64,000 nucleotides of DNA, taken from Branchiostoma floridae (taxonomy: Eukaryota > Chordata > Leptocardii > Amphioxiformes > Branchiostomatidae). The stretch lies in the NCBI RefSeq assembly GCF_000003815.2, contig NC_049987.1, positions 23,635,824-23,699,823 on the forward strand. The letters are read 5' to 3'. Positions 47,016-57,309 of the stretch are shown piece by piece (within the stretch, counting starts at the first letter, position 1; every line of letters begins with the position of its first letter). Both the position numbers and the translations under genes were made by a program. Below the pieces are notes generated by a model. That model was not told the origin of the DNA. It ran no database searches and saw nothing but the letters and a program-made list of their open reading frames with translations.

Positions 47016-47019
47016 GCCG

Positions 47020-47700
47020 GGAAAGCGGAACGTGGATTCCCCGGCACCTGTTGGCGCATGTTTTCACTGGTGCTGTTCAGCAATCTGTCGTACACATTTT
47101 TCACTTTGTCACTCCTGGCGTCAGAGTGCCGAGTGGCTAGGTTAGCGGGACACAGGGTCGGGAGATCTAGAGGTTCGATTTCTTGTGTTCCTAGCTAGAC
47201 GTAGGCTAGTGGGCACGGGGTCTAGGGATCTAGCCAAATGTGGGTTACCCGGCACCTGTTGGCTCAAGTTGCTGTTCAGTAATCTGTCGTACACATTTCT
47301 CACTTTGTCACTCGTGGCGTAAGATTGCCGAGTGGCTGGGTTAGTGGGCACGGGGTCTAGAGGTCCCGGGTTAGATTCCTAACGTCCCTGGCTAGACGTA
47401 GTCTTCATGGGAAAGGCTAGTGGCTAGGCTAGCGGACACGGGATCTAGGGAAACGTGGACTTCCCGGCACCTGTTGGCGCAAGTTGATGTTCAGCAATCT
47501 GCCGTACACATTCAGTTTGACACCCCTGGTGTCAGAGTGCCGAGTGGCTGGGTTAGCGGACACGGGGAATAGAGGATCCAGGTTCAATTCCTAACATTCC
47601 AGACTAGGCGTATTGTTCTTGGGAAAGACGATTTATACAACTATATCAACTCCATCCAGGTGGGGAAAAATGACCTGACTTCAGCAAGTAAAACTCAATG
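47020..47700 (+). mobile_element. SINE-derived tandem array with tRNA-like boxes
   Basis: Units with GGCACCTGTTGG start at 47043, 47251 and 47466 (periods 208 and 215). Each contains TGCCGAGTGGCT-GGTTAGCGG (A-box-like) and a B-box-like GGTTCGATTTC, GGTTAGATTCC or GGTTCAATTCC. The last unit continues into GGGAAAGACGATTTATAC, TCCATCCAGGTG and TGACCTGACTTC, the body of a tRNA-derived SINE. The head was tandemly amplified while only the last copy kept its body. Confidence 0.65.
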
Positions 47701-48285
47701 TCCTAACGGCCTAAGAATGGTATCTTTTTAAATTTTCTTCCCTTTTGTTGTTTATCCGTTATCACCACTATTTCTTTCACATTGTCAACCATTTATTTCC
47801 TGTCTTTCAACACACACGATAAAGTATGCGTAATTGCAATGATCATGTGATTTAGTTTGCCTTCTTAAGCTCCGCATAGTTAAGGCTGGAGAAATCTTAA
47901 TGTACATAGTTATATCTTTAGAACTTGACATATTCTTAAAGTCCCGTCAGAGGAAAATAATTGATGAAACATTGAAATCGTACTGGAGATTAGGTTCTGT
48001 TCGTACGTGACTGCATCTATATATATATATTCATTTAGGGAAGATATACTAGCCACCGGACCTTCCTAATAAGGGCTTAGGGACAGTAGAATCCGGAACT
48101 AATAAGGGGTGAGTTATTGGCTGCGGAGTCAGAGTAACGTTTCCCCCAAGCTTGCAGACTGTTCGCTATTACCGGCAAACTCCTCTGGCGTGTTTTGCAG
48201 TTTATTTGGTCAATTTCTACCGTATTCAGCAACATATAGAGTCTGGACAAGCGTTATACAGAGTCCAATGGGGGTTGTCAAATCG
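47701..48285. other. Unique stretch
   Basis: I see nothing beyond an (AT)n run near 48018-48030. Confidence 0.35.
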
Positions 48286-48288
48286 ATT

Positions 48289-48370
48289 ATTGTTGTTGTT
48301 GTTGTTGACCTTGTATTGCCTGGAGGCACATAGGTCATCAGGTTGTCTTGCTGCTTCAATAGTAAGATGA
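48289..48370. repeat. (TTG)n microsatellite and a 20010-family fragment
   Basis: TTG repeats at 48289-48308 are followed by ACCTTGTATTGCCTGGAGGC, ACATAGGTCATCAG and TTGTCTTGCTGC, as at 36690-36860. Confidence 0.6.
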
Positions 48371-48381
48371 TCTTACACTGA

Positions 48382-48740
48382 GTGTTTCCTAGCCTTTGGG
48401 TACTCCTAGAGAAACGGGCCACAATTTTACGCTCGGTCCCAAATATTCTGTCATCTTATACACAAGGATTTATATCAATAGACCTGAAGTGTAAATTCAA
48501 GTATATTATGACATGTGACAATCCCTGCATGGCAGATATAGGAAATTATATCAAAGAAGGTTTAGACATTCAAAAATCCTCAAATGATAGTAAAAGCCTA
48601 TAATTGTAAGAAACTTAATTATCCCATACTACAACTCTTGTATTACTTAGATAAGCCGTAAGTAAAGCTATAATACTGTAGTTATGTACATGCCATACTT
48701 TGTACTTCGTACAATTTATATGCAATAAAATTTTTTTTTT
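48382..48740 (+). pseudogene. 5'-truncated LINE: C-terminal residue stretch and 3'UTR
   Basis: The frame ending at 48603 finishes with KCKFKYIMTCDN, then IGNYIKEGLDIQK. This resembles the 'KF-YLM...v-kFI--af--R' terminus of reverse transcriptase proteins of CR1/Rex1-like LINEs. No catalytic domain remains. About 115 bp of 3'UTR follow, ending CGTACAATTTATATGCAATAAAA and a T-run. The 5' boundary is unclear (48382-48460). Confidence 0.5.
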
Positions 48741-48754
48741 TTCATTTTGTTCAT

Positions 48755-48815
48755 AACTGGAACCACAAGCTCAACTGCGAAGCCACTACCAGTTGAGCCA
48801 CAGGGCCGTCGCTAT
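48755..48815 (-). mobile_element. 5' part of a tRNA-derived SINE
   Basis: Minus strand: GGCCCTGTGGCTCAACTGG (A-box-like), then GAGCTTGTGGTTCCAGTTAT. This is the same family as 20800-21015. It is truncated after about 60 bp at the LINE tail. Confidence 0.55.
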
Positions 48816-49029
48816 CGAATATGCATTGCCCAATAATGTACGACCTAACTGCGCACCCTCATATTCACTGCCGCCCGAGGCCAGTCATCAGTCAGGGTTT
48901 TGGGCAGGCTTTGGAGAGCCGGATTGGTCCCGCCTGTGGGAGGCAATCTTGCACCGATAGCTACTTACGGCGTTAGGGGTGTCAAGTGCGGTTTGGCTCG
49001 CCGGCGTTGGACAAGCCAATGGATAATGT
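48816..49029. other. Unique stretch
   Basis: No feature is seen. Confidence 0.3.
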
Positions 49030-50900
49030 GTAAATGTCAGAAAGAATCTATAGGATGAACGGTCGTGGATCTCTTGTGTGCAGTTGTATTGCAACTGCAT
49101 TTTTAAAGAAATAGCGTCGATGATCTGATTCATGTAGAGTGTGCTTTGGCCTCTTGTCGTTGGAGAAGCTAGCGGGCAATGAGAAAATGTCAGAAAGAAT
49201 CTTTCGCATAAACGGCCGAGGATCTGTTCTGTGCAGTTCTGTCATAGCTGCATTATGAAACATGTCGTAGATTTTCTGACTTAAGGTATAAATTTATTTC
49301 TTATTGGGACACTGTGGTCTTATTTGGCTATAGAAATGACATGGTTCACAAGAACGTGCCACACTTTTTTCAATATTTGTTTTTTGAGATCTCTTTCAGT
49401 CGGTGTAGAAGGCAATGGCTTATGTCTGAATGTCAGAAAGAATCTATCGGATGAACGGCCGTGAATGTCCCGTGTGTAGTTCTATTGCGACTGTATCGAT
49501 AAAGGTTAGACATCCACGTGGTAAGATGCAAGTACATGGTAGAAACAGAAGAGAGTCTGACATAAATTCCCCACATTGACAGACAAACAGCAAGCCACTT
49601 TTCTCTTGAAATCGCAGAACCCACAAATTGTAGAAAAGGTGGGGCTTTTCGTCTCCCTCTGCTTACAAAAAAGAAGTCAAACCCGACCTGTTCAGAAATA
49701 GCCAACACTAGTATTACAGTAGTATATTGTTCATAGCTGCCCATCATCACTTGTATATCTACTATGTTTATATCATGTACTTGAAATTAGCCCACGGGCA
49801 CGAACTTGCAAATAAACTTGACCTTCTTGTATTCATGTTACAATGGACAGTGATTATCATAATCGTGACAAAAGAGTAAAATGCTACGCCAAAAGCAGTT
49901 ACTCAAGGCTAGGGTATGATTTTGGAAAAGGTCAGGCGTTTCAGATAGCATCCATTATCTTTTGCCAGTGACATTCTTTGCATAGGAAGTTTATCGTAGA
50001 TGTTCAGACCCAGGGTATGGCATTTATTTCTCACTGAGACACTGTGGGTTTTTTTGGCTATAGAAATGACGTGGTTCACAATAATTTCCCCAATATCTTT
50101 ATTTCTCTTTTTGTCGGTGTGGAAGCTAATGTATAATCTTTCGCATGTAAAACCGTGGATCTCTCGTGTGCAGTTCTATCACTGCTGTATTGTGAGAAAT
50201 GTCGTACATGTTGTGACTCAAGATATAAATTTATTTCTCATTCAGACAGTGTGGTCTTATTTGGCTACAGAAATGACGTGGCTCACAAGAATTTGCCACA
50301 TTTTGTTCAATATCTTTATTTCTCGAGATCTCTTTCTGTCGGTACCGATGTAGAAAGCAGTGGTTTATGTCTGAATGTCAGAAGGAATCTAACGGATGAA
50401 TGGCCGAGAATCTCCCGAGTGCAGTTCTACTGTATCGATGAAGTTTAGGCATCCACATAGCAAGATATACACCAAATAGAAATGACTCAGTCAGACGTTT
50501 CAGATAAAATCTGTTGTCTTTTGCCAGTAATACTGTTTGCAACCATGAATTATAAGAATTATGTCGTAAATTGTTCTGACTCAGATCAAAACTTCAAGTT
50601 CAAAAAAATGTATTTCTCATTGAGACACCGCGGTCGCATTTGGCTATATGGATGAAGAATGAACTCAACAATCGCGTTAAGTGCACTGTGTGACAACCAA
50701 TAACAACTACTAAGCGATCTAGACAATAGAATTACGAGGCGACGTACAGAACAACAGAATATTTATATAGATTATGGATTCACAATGGCGCATGTTAGAT
50801 TTTCTAATATCTTTATTTCTCTCCCAGTGGGTGTAAAATACAACGTATAATATCTGAATGTCAGAACGAATCTTCTGGATGTACTACCATATATCATGTG
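49030..50900. repeat. Degenerate long-period tandem array
   Basis: TGTCAGAA-GAATCT-TCGGATGAACGGCCGTGGATCTC then GTGCAGTTCTAT recurs at about 49036, 49191, 49431, 50135 (partial), 50377 and 50858. Alternating blocks of TTATTTCTCATTG-GACACTGTGGT-TTATTTGGCTATAGAAATGACGTGG and TTTATTTCTCGAGATCTCTTTC lie between. A CR1-like tail (CGGGCACGAACTTGCAAATAAACTTG) at 49795-49822 is inserted. Confidence 0.8.
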
Positions 50901-52519
50901 CAGCGCTTTTCCATTCATATCATAACTGTAATTAGAATACATGTCTAAGAGGTCCCGACTCTGATTTCGTCGGATTTTTCAATAGAAAAAGCAGGGTTCG
51001 CGATCATCTGCCACGTTGGCCATGAATATTCCTCATTTCTTCAATTTTCTTCCAACATTGCATTCAATGAACCCTGGTGTCTCTAGATAATGTTAAAATG
51101 CCTGAGGGATAATTGTACCCATTGTCACGTTGTCTTGGATCAACTAAGTAACGTCGACTTTAATCTACATCAGCATCACAAAGAAGCGAGAAAAATACAT
51201 TCTAATTTCACTCAGTTGATTATAGTTATTGTATAACCTCAACAATGAACACATGCATTTAACTCAGTGGTTATGTGATACTATGAAGAATAAAGGTGCT
51301 TTCAAAGTTTCTATTCATTCATAGATATTAAAACCAAAGTAATGGCTATTTAGATATATGCAAACAGATTATTTCAGTAATCGACATTATCTGTGCTATA
51401 AAGCAGAAAACCAAAAAAAAATACCCAAACCAATCTGCATAAGGCCAATTACCCGTTACCTTCACCTAGTCCTGAAACTTTATTGCCGAGGATTTGGAGG
51501 CACGCAGTGACGGAGTGCTCCATTAACAGATATCCTGTGGCAATGTAACATGTACCTTCGACTGCGAGAGTGCATATATTAATCTTCTGCTAAGTGGGAA
51601 TGTAGTATATGGGTGATGCAATGTACACAAACTTTCATATTTGGTTCGCAGACGATCTTTCATCATTTTCAGACAGTATGCTGCTAGCATGTAAATGCTG
51701 ATTTTGGAGGGTGCAAAATGAGAACAAATCGCTAAAGCTGAATGACCATTGCTCGTTAATCTTGGTATAATGACCAGGCCATGGCCATTGTTTATCACTG
51801 TATATCGGATTTTCCACTCATTTAACACAATTATACAGCCGTTGCGTGGGTCACATTTATTCTGGCGAAGTTCCTTTTTCACAAGTCTCTAGAGGCACCA
51901 GTGTCCATTGATTACGATGTTTCTCGTTCTATGAAATGATGCATTCATATATTCTGTGTTGTGATGTATGTTTTTTGGCCTGTTGGTGCCTGGATTATGA
52001 TGATTTAGTTTATTGCTGTCGATGCCATTGTTGATCCCGTTAAACGATCCCCGCCTATGCCTTATGGGTACTTAATAATGTGATCCATGGTAAATAATTA
52101 GTGCTTAGCGTTCCCGTTCTCCAATAACGCTGACACACAAATACTGAAGAATGAGAAAGTTTGCGGGGATCCAAATACATGATAAGTAGCATTGAGAGTG
52201 GTTTTAAATTCACTGTTAAAGCTGCCCTACAGGGTTTCGCTGTCATGCAAGTTCGTGGTGAAGAGGTCTCCGTGAAAACCGCGAACATAAAACCACAGTG
52301 AGCATTATCTCTGTTACAGTATTTAAAGATGTGATATAGAATCATCCCAAGTCAGTGTTTTATTGTCATAGAAACCCCATACAACCTTTTGATATTTAGA
52401 GCTTCATTCCAAGATGGATTGCAGGTAGACAATTGAAACGGAACTACAGGCAATCATATCATTACCCTGCAGGGTGCAAAAATAGCCGAGCTGTATGAAG
52501 CAGCCTAATCGCCACATTT
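50901..52519. other. Unique stretch, no gene seen
   Basis: A 119-codon minus-strand frame at 51523-51882 starts at ATG but matches no family I know. The rest is AT-rich and repeat-free. Confidence 0.3.
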
Positions 52520-52558
52520 CTTAGACTTAGACTAAGTTCAAGTCTGTCTAAGTCTAAG
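52520..52558. repeat. Perfect 13-bp inverted repeat
   Basis: CTTAGACTTAGAC (52520-52532) and GTCTAAGTCTAAG (52546-52558) are separated by a 13-nt loop. Each arm is itself a dimer of a CTTAGA unit. Confidence 0.85.
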
Positions 52559-52878
52559 CTTTATCTTAATGCAAAAATATGAATCATGACTTTTCCTAAG
52601 TACTTGACTTGAACAATAGACATCAACGAAACGAACGCTGTGGACAGAAAAGCGAAGTATCTGTTTCCTATGATGGCCTAGGTTGGACTCGGCACTGTTC
52701 CAACTGATAGATTGGATTTGCGGGGCCATAGTTGGTGTAATTATAGAGTCGATTCCTCTCTTCACTGACGGGGATGATAACGTTACCAGATAGGTTACTG
52801 TAATGGTCAGGTTATCCTTTCAGCAGAAATATTCCCCGTGCCTTAATGTCTGCTGCATGAGGTACTTTCTGCTCGCTA

Positions 52879-53145
52879 CTTTGATTGCTAATGTCCGTGT
52901 GCATGCCATGATCGCTTTGGGCGAATCAAAGATCAATTGAATTAGAAATTCATGCGCACTCCATAATGTAATATACCACTGCGGCAATCGCGAAATCAAC
53001 TCTTTGATCTCCCGAACGTACTGTAAATGAGGCATGATCGAATTAATGTTAGCTTCACTCATGGAGATCGAACTCAACAAGCCCTGTGTTCGTTTCATCT
53101 CCGCTACTCATTCAAGTAAACCAAGGCCTCTCAACCTCTTTGATT
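52879..53145. promoter_or_regulatory. Cluster of four TCF/LEF-type sites
   Basis: CTTTGATT at 52879, AATCAAAG at 52924, CTTTGATC at 53002 and CTTTGATT at 53138 all fit the Wnt-effector core CTTTGA(A/T). The segment is unique, GC-balanced and also contains GAATTAATG. It lies about 1.5-1.8 kb upstream of the plus-strand first exon at 54684, so a distal enhancer is plausible. 52560-52870 and 53150-53560 show no other feature. Confidence 0.35.
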
Positions 53146-53559
53146 TTCCTATAGGGTCTGCCGATCGGGTTTTCGGTTCAACGTTTGATGAACGTCCCGG
53201 CATACAACCATTATGGTAATTGGATCCCCCGACAAGTCTTGGCTAGTTTATTTTCATCAGCAGCGCTCGATAAGGTGCGACTCTCGCACCAAAGGTCCCG
53301 ATGTGCAGATAGAGTTACCTCCTGTTGGTTCAGGTACGAGCAAACATGATAAATGTTTCCTGCCAGTGTTATGGTAATGAGACCTTGCGAGGTGCAGGAT
53401 TGATCCAATTCATCTTTTGCTATGAAGATAATAAATCAATTTACTGTTCATACGTGTGGCAAAACTGGTGTGAACCACAAACGCGTAAGTACAAACATTA
53501 TTATTCCTGTTTGCCAAAGTTAAGTGAATTTACATTGCATCTAGTGAGGATGCAGCCTT

Positions 53560-53905
53560 GAAACTTCGTTGCAAAGGTCGATAAAAAGCTTATAAGGGTA
53601 TTAAAAAATGGCCATCATTTTATTTTATATACTGTCTGAATAGCTGTATGTATTGTATCCTCTTAAACGTTGCTCTGAATGTACCATTGTTACCAGGCTT
53701 AATGATGATTGCAGACGGAAGTTACCCTGATTTGCATACACCTAGACTGACGCCGCAAACTTCGTTGCAAGGGTCGAAGAAAAGCTTATTAAGGTATTAA
53801 AAACGGAGTTTAGGCCATCATATTGTTTCATATACTGTCTGAATAGCGATTGCAGGAGGAAGTTGCCCTGATTTGCATACACCTGAACTGAGGCTGTAAA
53901 CTTCT
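53560..53905. repeat. Tandem duplication, period about 197 bp
   Basis: AAACTTCGTTGCAA-GGTCGA-AAAAGCTTAT occurs at 53560 and 53757. GATTTGCATACACCT-GACTGA occurs at 53731 and 53870. Confidence 0.85.
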
Positions 53906-54049
53906 CTGTCTGAGATTACACATGGATTTACGTCCAATGGATGCCCGCATGGAGCGGATGATAGATGTTAGCATCTGTAATTGCTATGGTAATTACATCA
54001 GCTCAGCACGGCTCCACACGGGAACAGTGCCACATGTGGCTGATGTGAG

Positions 54050-54530
54050 CCGGGGCGTCCTGCTGACGCGTACGCACAGACTGGTGCACGAGAGGCGGGA
54101 AAACAAGTCAGTCACTGCCGCAGCGACGCTGTTAAACTTACAACAGGTACAGACACTGACGGAAGCAGCCTTAACTTGGGACACGTACACAGAAACTGCT
54201 GCACGAGAACCGGGAAAACAAGTCAGTCATTGCCGCAGCGCCGCTGTTTGACGCGCGCTTATAAACAAGCATAGGGACGGATGAAGGCAGCATTGACGGA
54301 CGGTACGCAGAACTGCTGCACGAGAAGCCAGACTGCTGCAGCCCCGCTGCTTCACTCACAACGGGTACAGGGACTCATAGAGGCAGCCTTAACTTGGGAC
54401 GGTTACGCAAACTGCTGCACGAGTAGCGGCCAAACAAGCCAGTCACTGCCGCAGCGCCGCTGTTGCACTCACAACAGGTACAGGCACTAACGGAAACGGC
54501 CTTAACTTGGGACGCTGGTAAATCCGACTG
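54050..54530. repeat. Minisatellite of about 110-bp units next to the promoter
   Basis: Four units carry CTGCTGCACGAG, GGGAAAACAAGTCAGTCA, TGCCGCAGCGCCGCTGTT, ACAGGTACAGGCACT and CAGCCTTAACTTGGGAC at about 54090, 54200, 54310 and 54410. The third has a deletion. The frames here on both strands are repeat shadows. Confidence 0.85.
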
Positions 54531-54539
54531 TTCGTGCTG

Positions 54540-54683
54540 TAAAACGCGGGGAAATGTACAGAGAGTGAGCTGAGACGTTACCATTGGTTCGGGCTAAGAG
54601 AGAAGACCAAAGGGACTCATCAAAGGATTTCACTGTACGTCTCGGAGCGGACGCTATAAACGTCGCCGAAGGGGAGTATCATC
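54540..54683 (+). promoter_or_regulatory. Promoter and leader candidate of the plus-strand gene
   Basis: The segment is GC-balanced with an inverted CCAAT box (ACCATTGGTTCGG, about 54578-54590) roughly 100 bp before the ATG. A TATAAA at 54655-54660 is too close to the ATG to be its TATA box unless the leader is nearly absent. An initiator-like TTTCACTGT at about 54628-54636 would give a leader of about 50 nt. The assignments are inference. Confidence 0.35.
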
Positions 54684-54753
54684 ATGGTTTCCTTACCAAG
54701 GGCCGGGAGGATGTCTCTCATTCTACTGTTTATCCTGTGGAACGTGATGAAAG
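54684..54753 (+). CDS. First coding exon, signal peptide of an unnamed secreted or membrane protein
   Basis: The ATG at 54684 has A-rich CATC upstream and G at +4. The 23 codons read MVSLPRAGR (basic n-region), then MSLILLFILW (hydrophobic core), then NVMK. The exon ends one base into a Gly codon at AAAG/GTAGGTA, a good phase-1 donor. The minus-strand exon at 12591-12657 has the same architecture, with length within one codon, ending VK-G or MK-G and phase 1, so the two could belong to related genes. This may be convergence, since most signal peptides look alike. The second methionine (codon 10) is an alternative start. No downstream exon was found up to 64000, implying an intron over 9 kb or a false prediction. 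Confidence 0.5.
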
Positions 54754-55175
54754 GTAGGTATTGGCTACTCATGTATGTATGCTATCATGTATGTATGCTA
54801 TCAAAACATCGAATCCACCTATAAATTCATTACATCAAGCAAAAACAATGGGAAATGGGGTCGTATTCAACAGTCAGTGCATAGCAGATATCAATGTTGT
54901 GAAACGAATAAAAAGTTTTCACGTATCAAATGCGTTATTATGTCTAAAATATCTTCAAATGCAATAACTCCTACATTTTTGTAAGTTGATAAATGTATTA
55001 TAAGGTAAATGAGTACCTCGACCGCATTCAAACCTAACAATCATGTACTCCTTGTCTGGTTTTAATTGCCTGCTTTCCTGGTAATAGTGGGACCTTAGGG
55101 TTAAGTTAATAATATTATCTGCACAAACAAATGGTGCCTATCTAGCAGTCACGAAAACTGTTCACCCAAAACTGA
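54754..55175. other. Putative start of intron 1 of the plus-strand gene
   Basis: The stretch is AT-rich and contains TATGTATGTATGCTATCA repeats near 54773-54800. No exon is seen. Confidence 0.35.
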
Positions 55176-55500
55176 TCTGTAGCCGACCGTTTTCTCGGTG
55201 TGAGTGTGCGAGGACTCCCCTGTGTGTAGCGTGAGCCATCTTGTGTATACATATCCCCTGCCGTGACTGATCCATACTTCTAAAAGTCAGAGTGGTGCAG
55301 GTAATGTTTATCTGGTGCAGGTAATTTGCAATGTTACCTGCACCAGCGCAGGTATTTCAAGCCCTGTGAACTGTAGCCAATTACTCGGTGGGAGAGTGCC
55401 AAGACTCCCCTGTGTTTGTATCGTGATCCACTGTGTGTGTATCGTGCCGAACCATCTTGTGTATTCATATCCCCTGCCGTGACTGAGCGCGTCGTGCGTG
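55176..55500. repeat. Tandem duplication, period 190 bp
   Basis: GACTCCCCTGTGTG occurs at 55213 and 55403 with CCATCTTGTGTAT-CATATCCCCTGCCGTGACTGA. A second short duplication, GTGCAGGTAAT-TTT, lies near 55294-55325. Confidence 0.85.
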
Positions 55501-56445
55501 TGCCTAACCCACGTACGTCTCTCCAAAGGCGACAGAACAAATAGCAACATTGTGGCAGCTGTCTGCAGCTGCTGCTGGAGTCTATGGGGACGTTAAACGC
55601 CGAGAAAAGCTCTTTACAAGCAAACGCCAGGCAATCAAGTCCAACAATGCAGCTTCAGAAAAATCAATAAGTATATCGTCAATTTCTGCAGCTTTGCCGC
55701 TGCGTTCGGGGAGAGAACGGCTGAGACAATGGGAGATCGCTCGTTATACATGGTTAAGTTTGGAACCCTTCGGTGGTGAATGCACGGGCTTGCATATCGT
55801 ATTGACTTTTGCATCTCATAACCTGTAGGTGATAATCTATATACTGAGTCATATAACATGTCAGAGAAAGACATTACGTAGATGGAAGCGTACCCTTTTG
55901 AAATGCTCTTCAGATTTATGTGATTGAAAGAAATAAAATAACATCGATAAGCGGTTTATCTCGACCACCCTTTAGGTTTAGTTAGTGTGTGGATAGCTTT
56001 ATATATTCCACCGTCATAACTGTTAGTCCGAACATCCCATCTCTATCTGAGTGCAACTATTCCACCGTTTGGTAACCACTTTCCTCCACCCTTCTGGGAA
56101 CCACAATGATAATCATGAATGTGCATACCCGTAAACCAAACTGACATTTGCAATGACTGATAGCCTAGTGAGACCAATCAATATCGCAGTGTTTTAATAG
56201 GGCCTATTATTGTAATTACAGTGGCATTATACCGGCACATGTTCATGACATTCATGACTGGTGGTACCCCAGGCTCGGTTGTAAGTAAAATAGAATACAC
56301 ATAAATCTCCAGTTGATATTTATTGCCACCTGCCATATAGTAGCATGACCAGGTTGGCTTTATTATAGCTTCGCAGAAAACGTTAAATCTCGGCTATAAA
56401 TCTATATGAAAGAAAATTGTCAAAACCTTAACTTGCCACCAAAAC
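55501..56445. other. Unique stretch with a 92-codon open frame
   Basis: The plus-strand frame at 55550-55828 has Ala/Ser-rich then charged composition and no known domain. It is CpG-richer than its flanks and could be an exon, but no phase-1 acceptor is convincing. The remainder is AT-rich without features. Confidence 0.2.
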
Positions 56446-56449
56446 GTCC

Positions 56450-56565
56450 AAGTGCTTATTTATTGCTTTGGTTGTTCAAGAAGCACAGTCAGGGCTGCCC
56501 AACTGGCCTGTGGCTATTACAAAGGGTTAGCCCTGCTGACAGAGACAAAATACAAAATACAGATG
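56450..56565 (+). mobile_element. Possible LINE 3' tail
   Basis: CTGGCCTGTGGCTATTACAAAGGG and GACAGAGACAAAATACAAAATACAG end in a duplicated short motif, as in LINE tails. There is no coding part. Confidence 0.3.
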
Positions 56566-56689
56566 TGTAGAATGGAGAGCAATAACAATATCTTAAGTAT
56601 ATTAAGACTGATATATACGAGTATGGTGTCATGGTTCTGCATACTACAGTCACCTACGATTCGCAGGGTTTCATTTTAAAGGAGGTAGT

Positions 56690-57150
56690 CATTATCGTGT
56701 CGTGCGACACAGAAAAAAATGTAATAATTCACATGATAAAGTGGCAAATTGCTATTTCCGAAATCTTTTCTATTCATCGAGACTTCCAAGTGTTGTAATT
56801 CTGATAAGTGTATTGCAAGTTTTTGCTCGAGGGCTAATTGCAAGTAACAAAAAAGGACACACAGATAATGGTAAACAGTATAGTAAGCAACTACTAAACT
56901 ACTCCAGGCTAAATTCTAACGCTAAACTGTATTGTATTGGGTTTGACTTTTTTCGGAGATGTAAGGAAACGAAGGATCCCACCTTTTCTGTAATGTTTGG
57001 GTTTTGTGATGTTAACAGCTGGGTAGTATTCTTTATGTCTGTAAGCGTGGAAAGATTAGGATGGAATTTGATGATCTCTTTCAATAGCTCTTTTCTTTTG
57101 AGAGACATTTGAACAACGTCCACAAGACTAAAGTTCAATAAGCTCTAGAT
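56690..57150 (-). pseudogene. LINE remnant: reverse transcriptase C-terminal tail, minus strand
   Basis: Minus-strand residues SLKRKELLKEIIKFHPN, then TLTDIKNTTQLLT, then ITEKVGSFVSLHLRKK (56899-57138) fit the C-terminal region after the 'C-HF-L-C' knuckle of CR1/Rex1-like LINE proteins ('RK-L...I....P.F..L.D..K...LL.......v..Fv...l..R'). The frame stops shortly afterwards and AT-rich 3'UTR follows towards 56690. Catalytic domains are missing. The plus-strand 136-codon frame over the same DNA is its antisense shadow. Confidence 0.5.
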
Positions 57151-57309
57151 ATTTTTTTCCGTTCTTAATCGTAGAAGAGACAGGTCGAAATAAGCCATTA
57201 TATTCACACTGCGGAGCCCCTATCGACCGGCCTGAGGTAGATCACGCTCCCGTAGCACGGCGTGTCGAACCGCCTTATCGTCACTCTCTCTTCACGCCCC
57301 GATGGTGAT

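Noticed and set aside
47120-47180. GCCGAGTGGC with GGTTCGA as a true tRNA gene
   Set aside because: No cloverleaf with paired acceptor ends, and the unit is tandemly repeated as a SINE head.
54655-54660. TATAAA as the TATA box of the plus-strand gene
   Set aside because: It lies only 24 bp before the ATG, which would place transcription start at or after the start codon.
56702-57112. 136-codon plus-strand frame as a membrane protein
   Set aside because: It is antisense to a recognisable LINE C-terminus on the minus strand.
57225-57250. TGAGGTAGATCACG as a let-7 relative
   Set aside because: Only the first eight bases agree with let-7, and no matching hairpin arm is seen.
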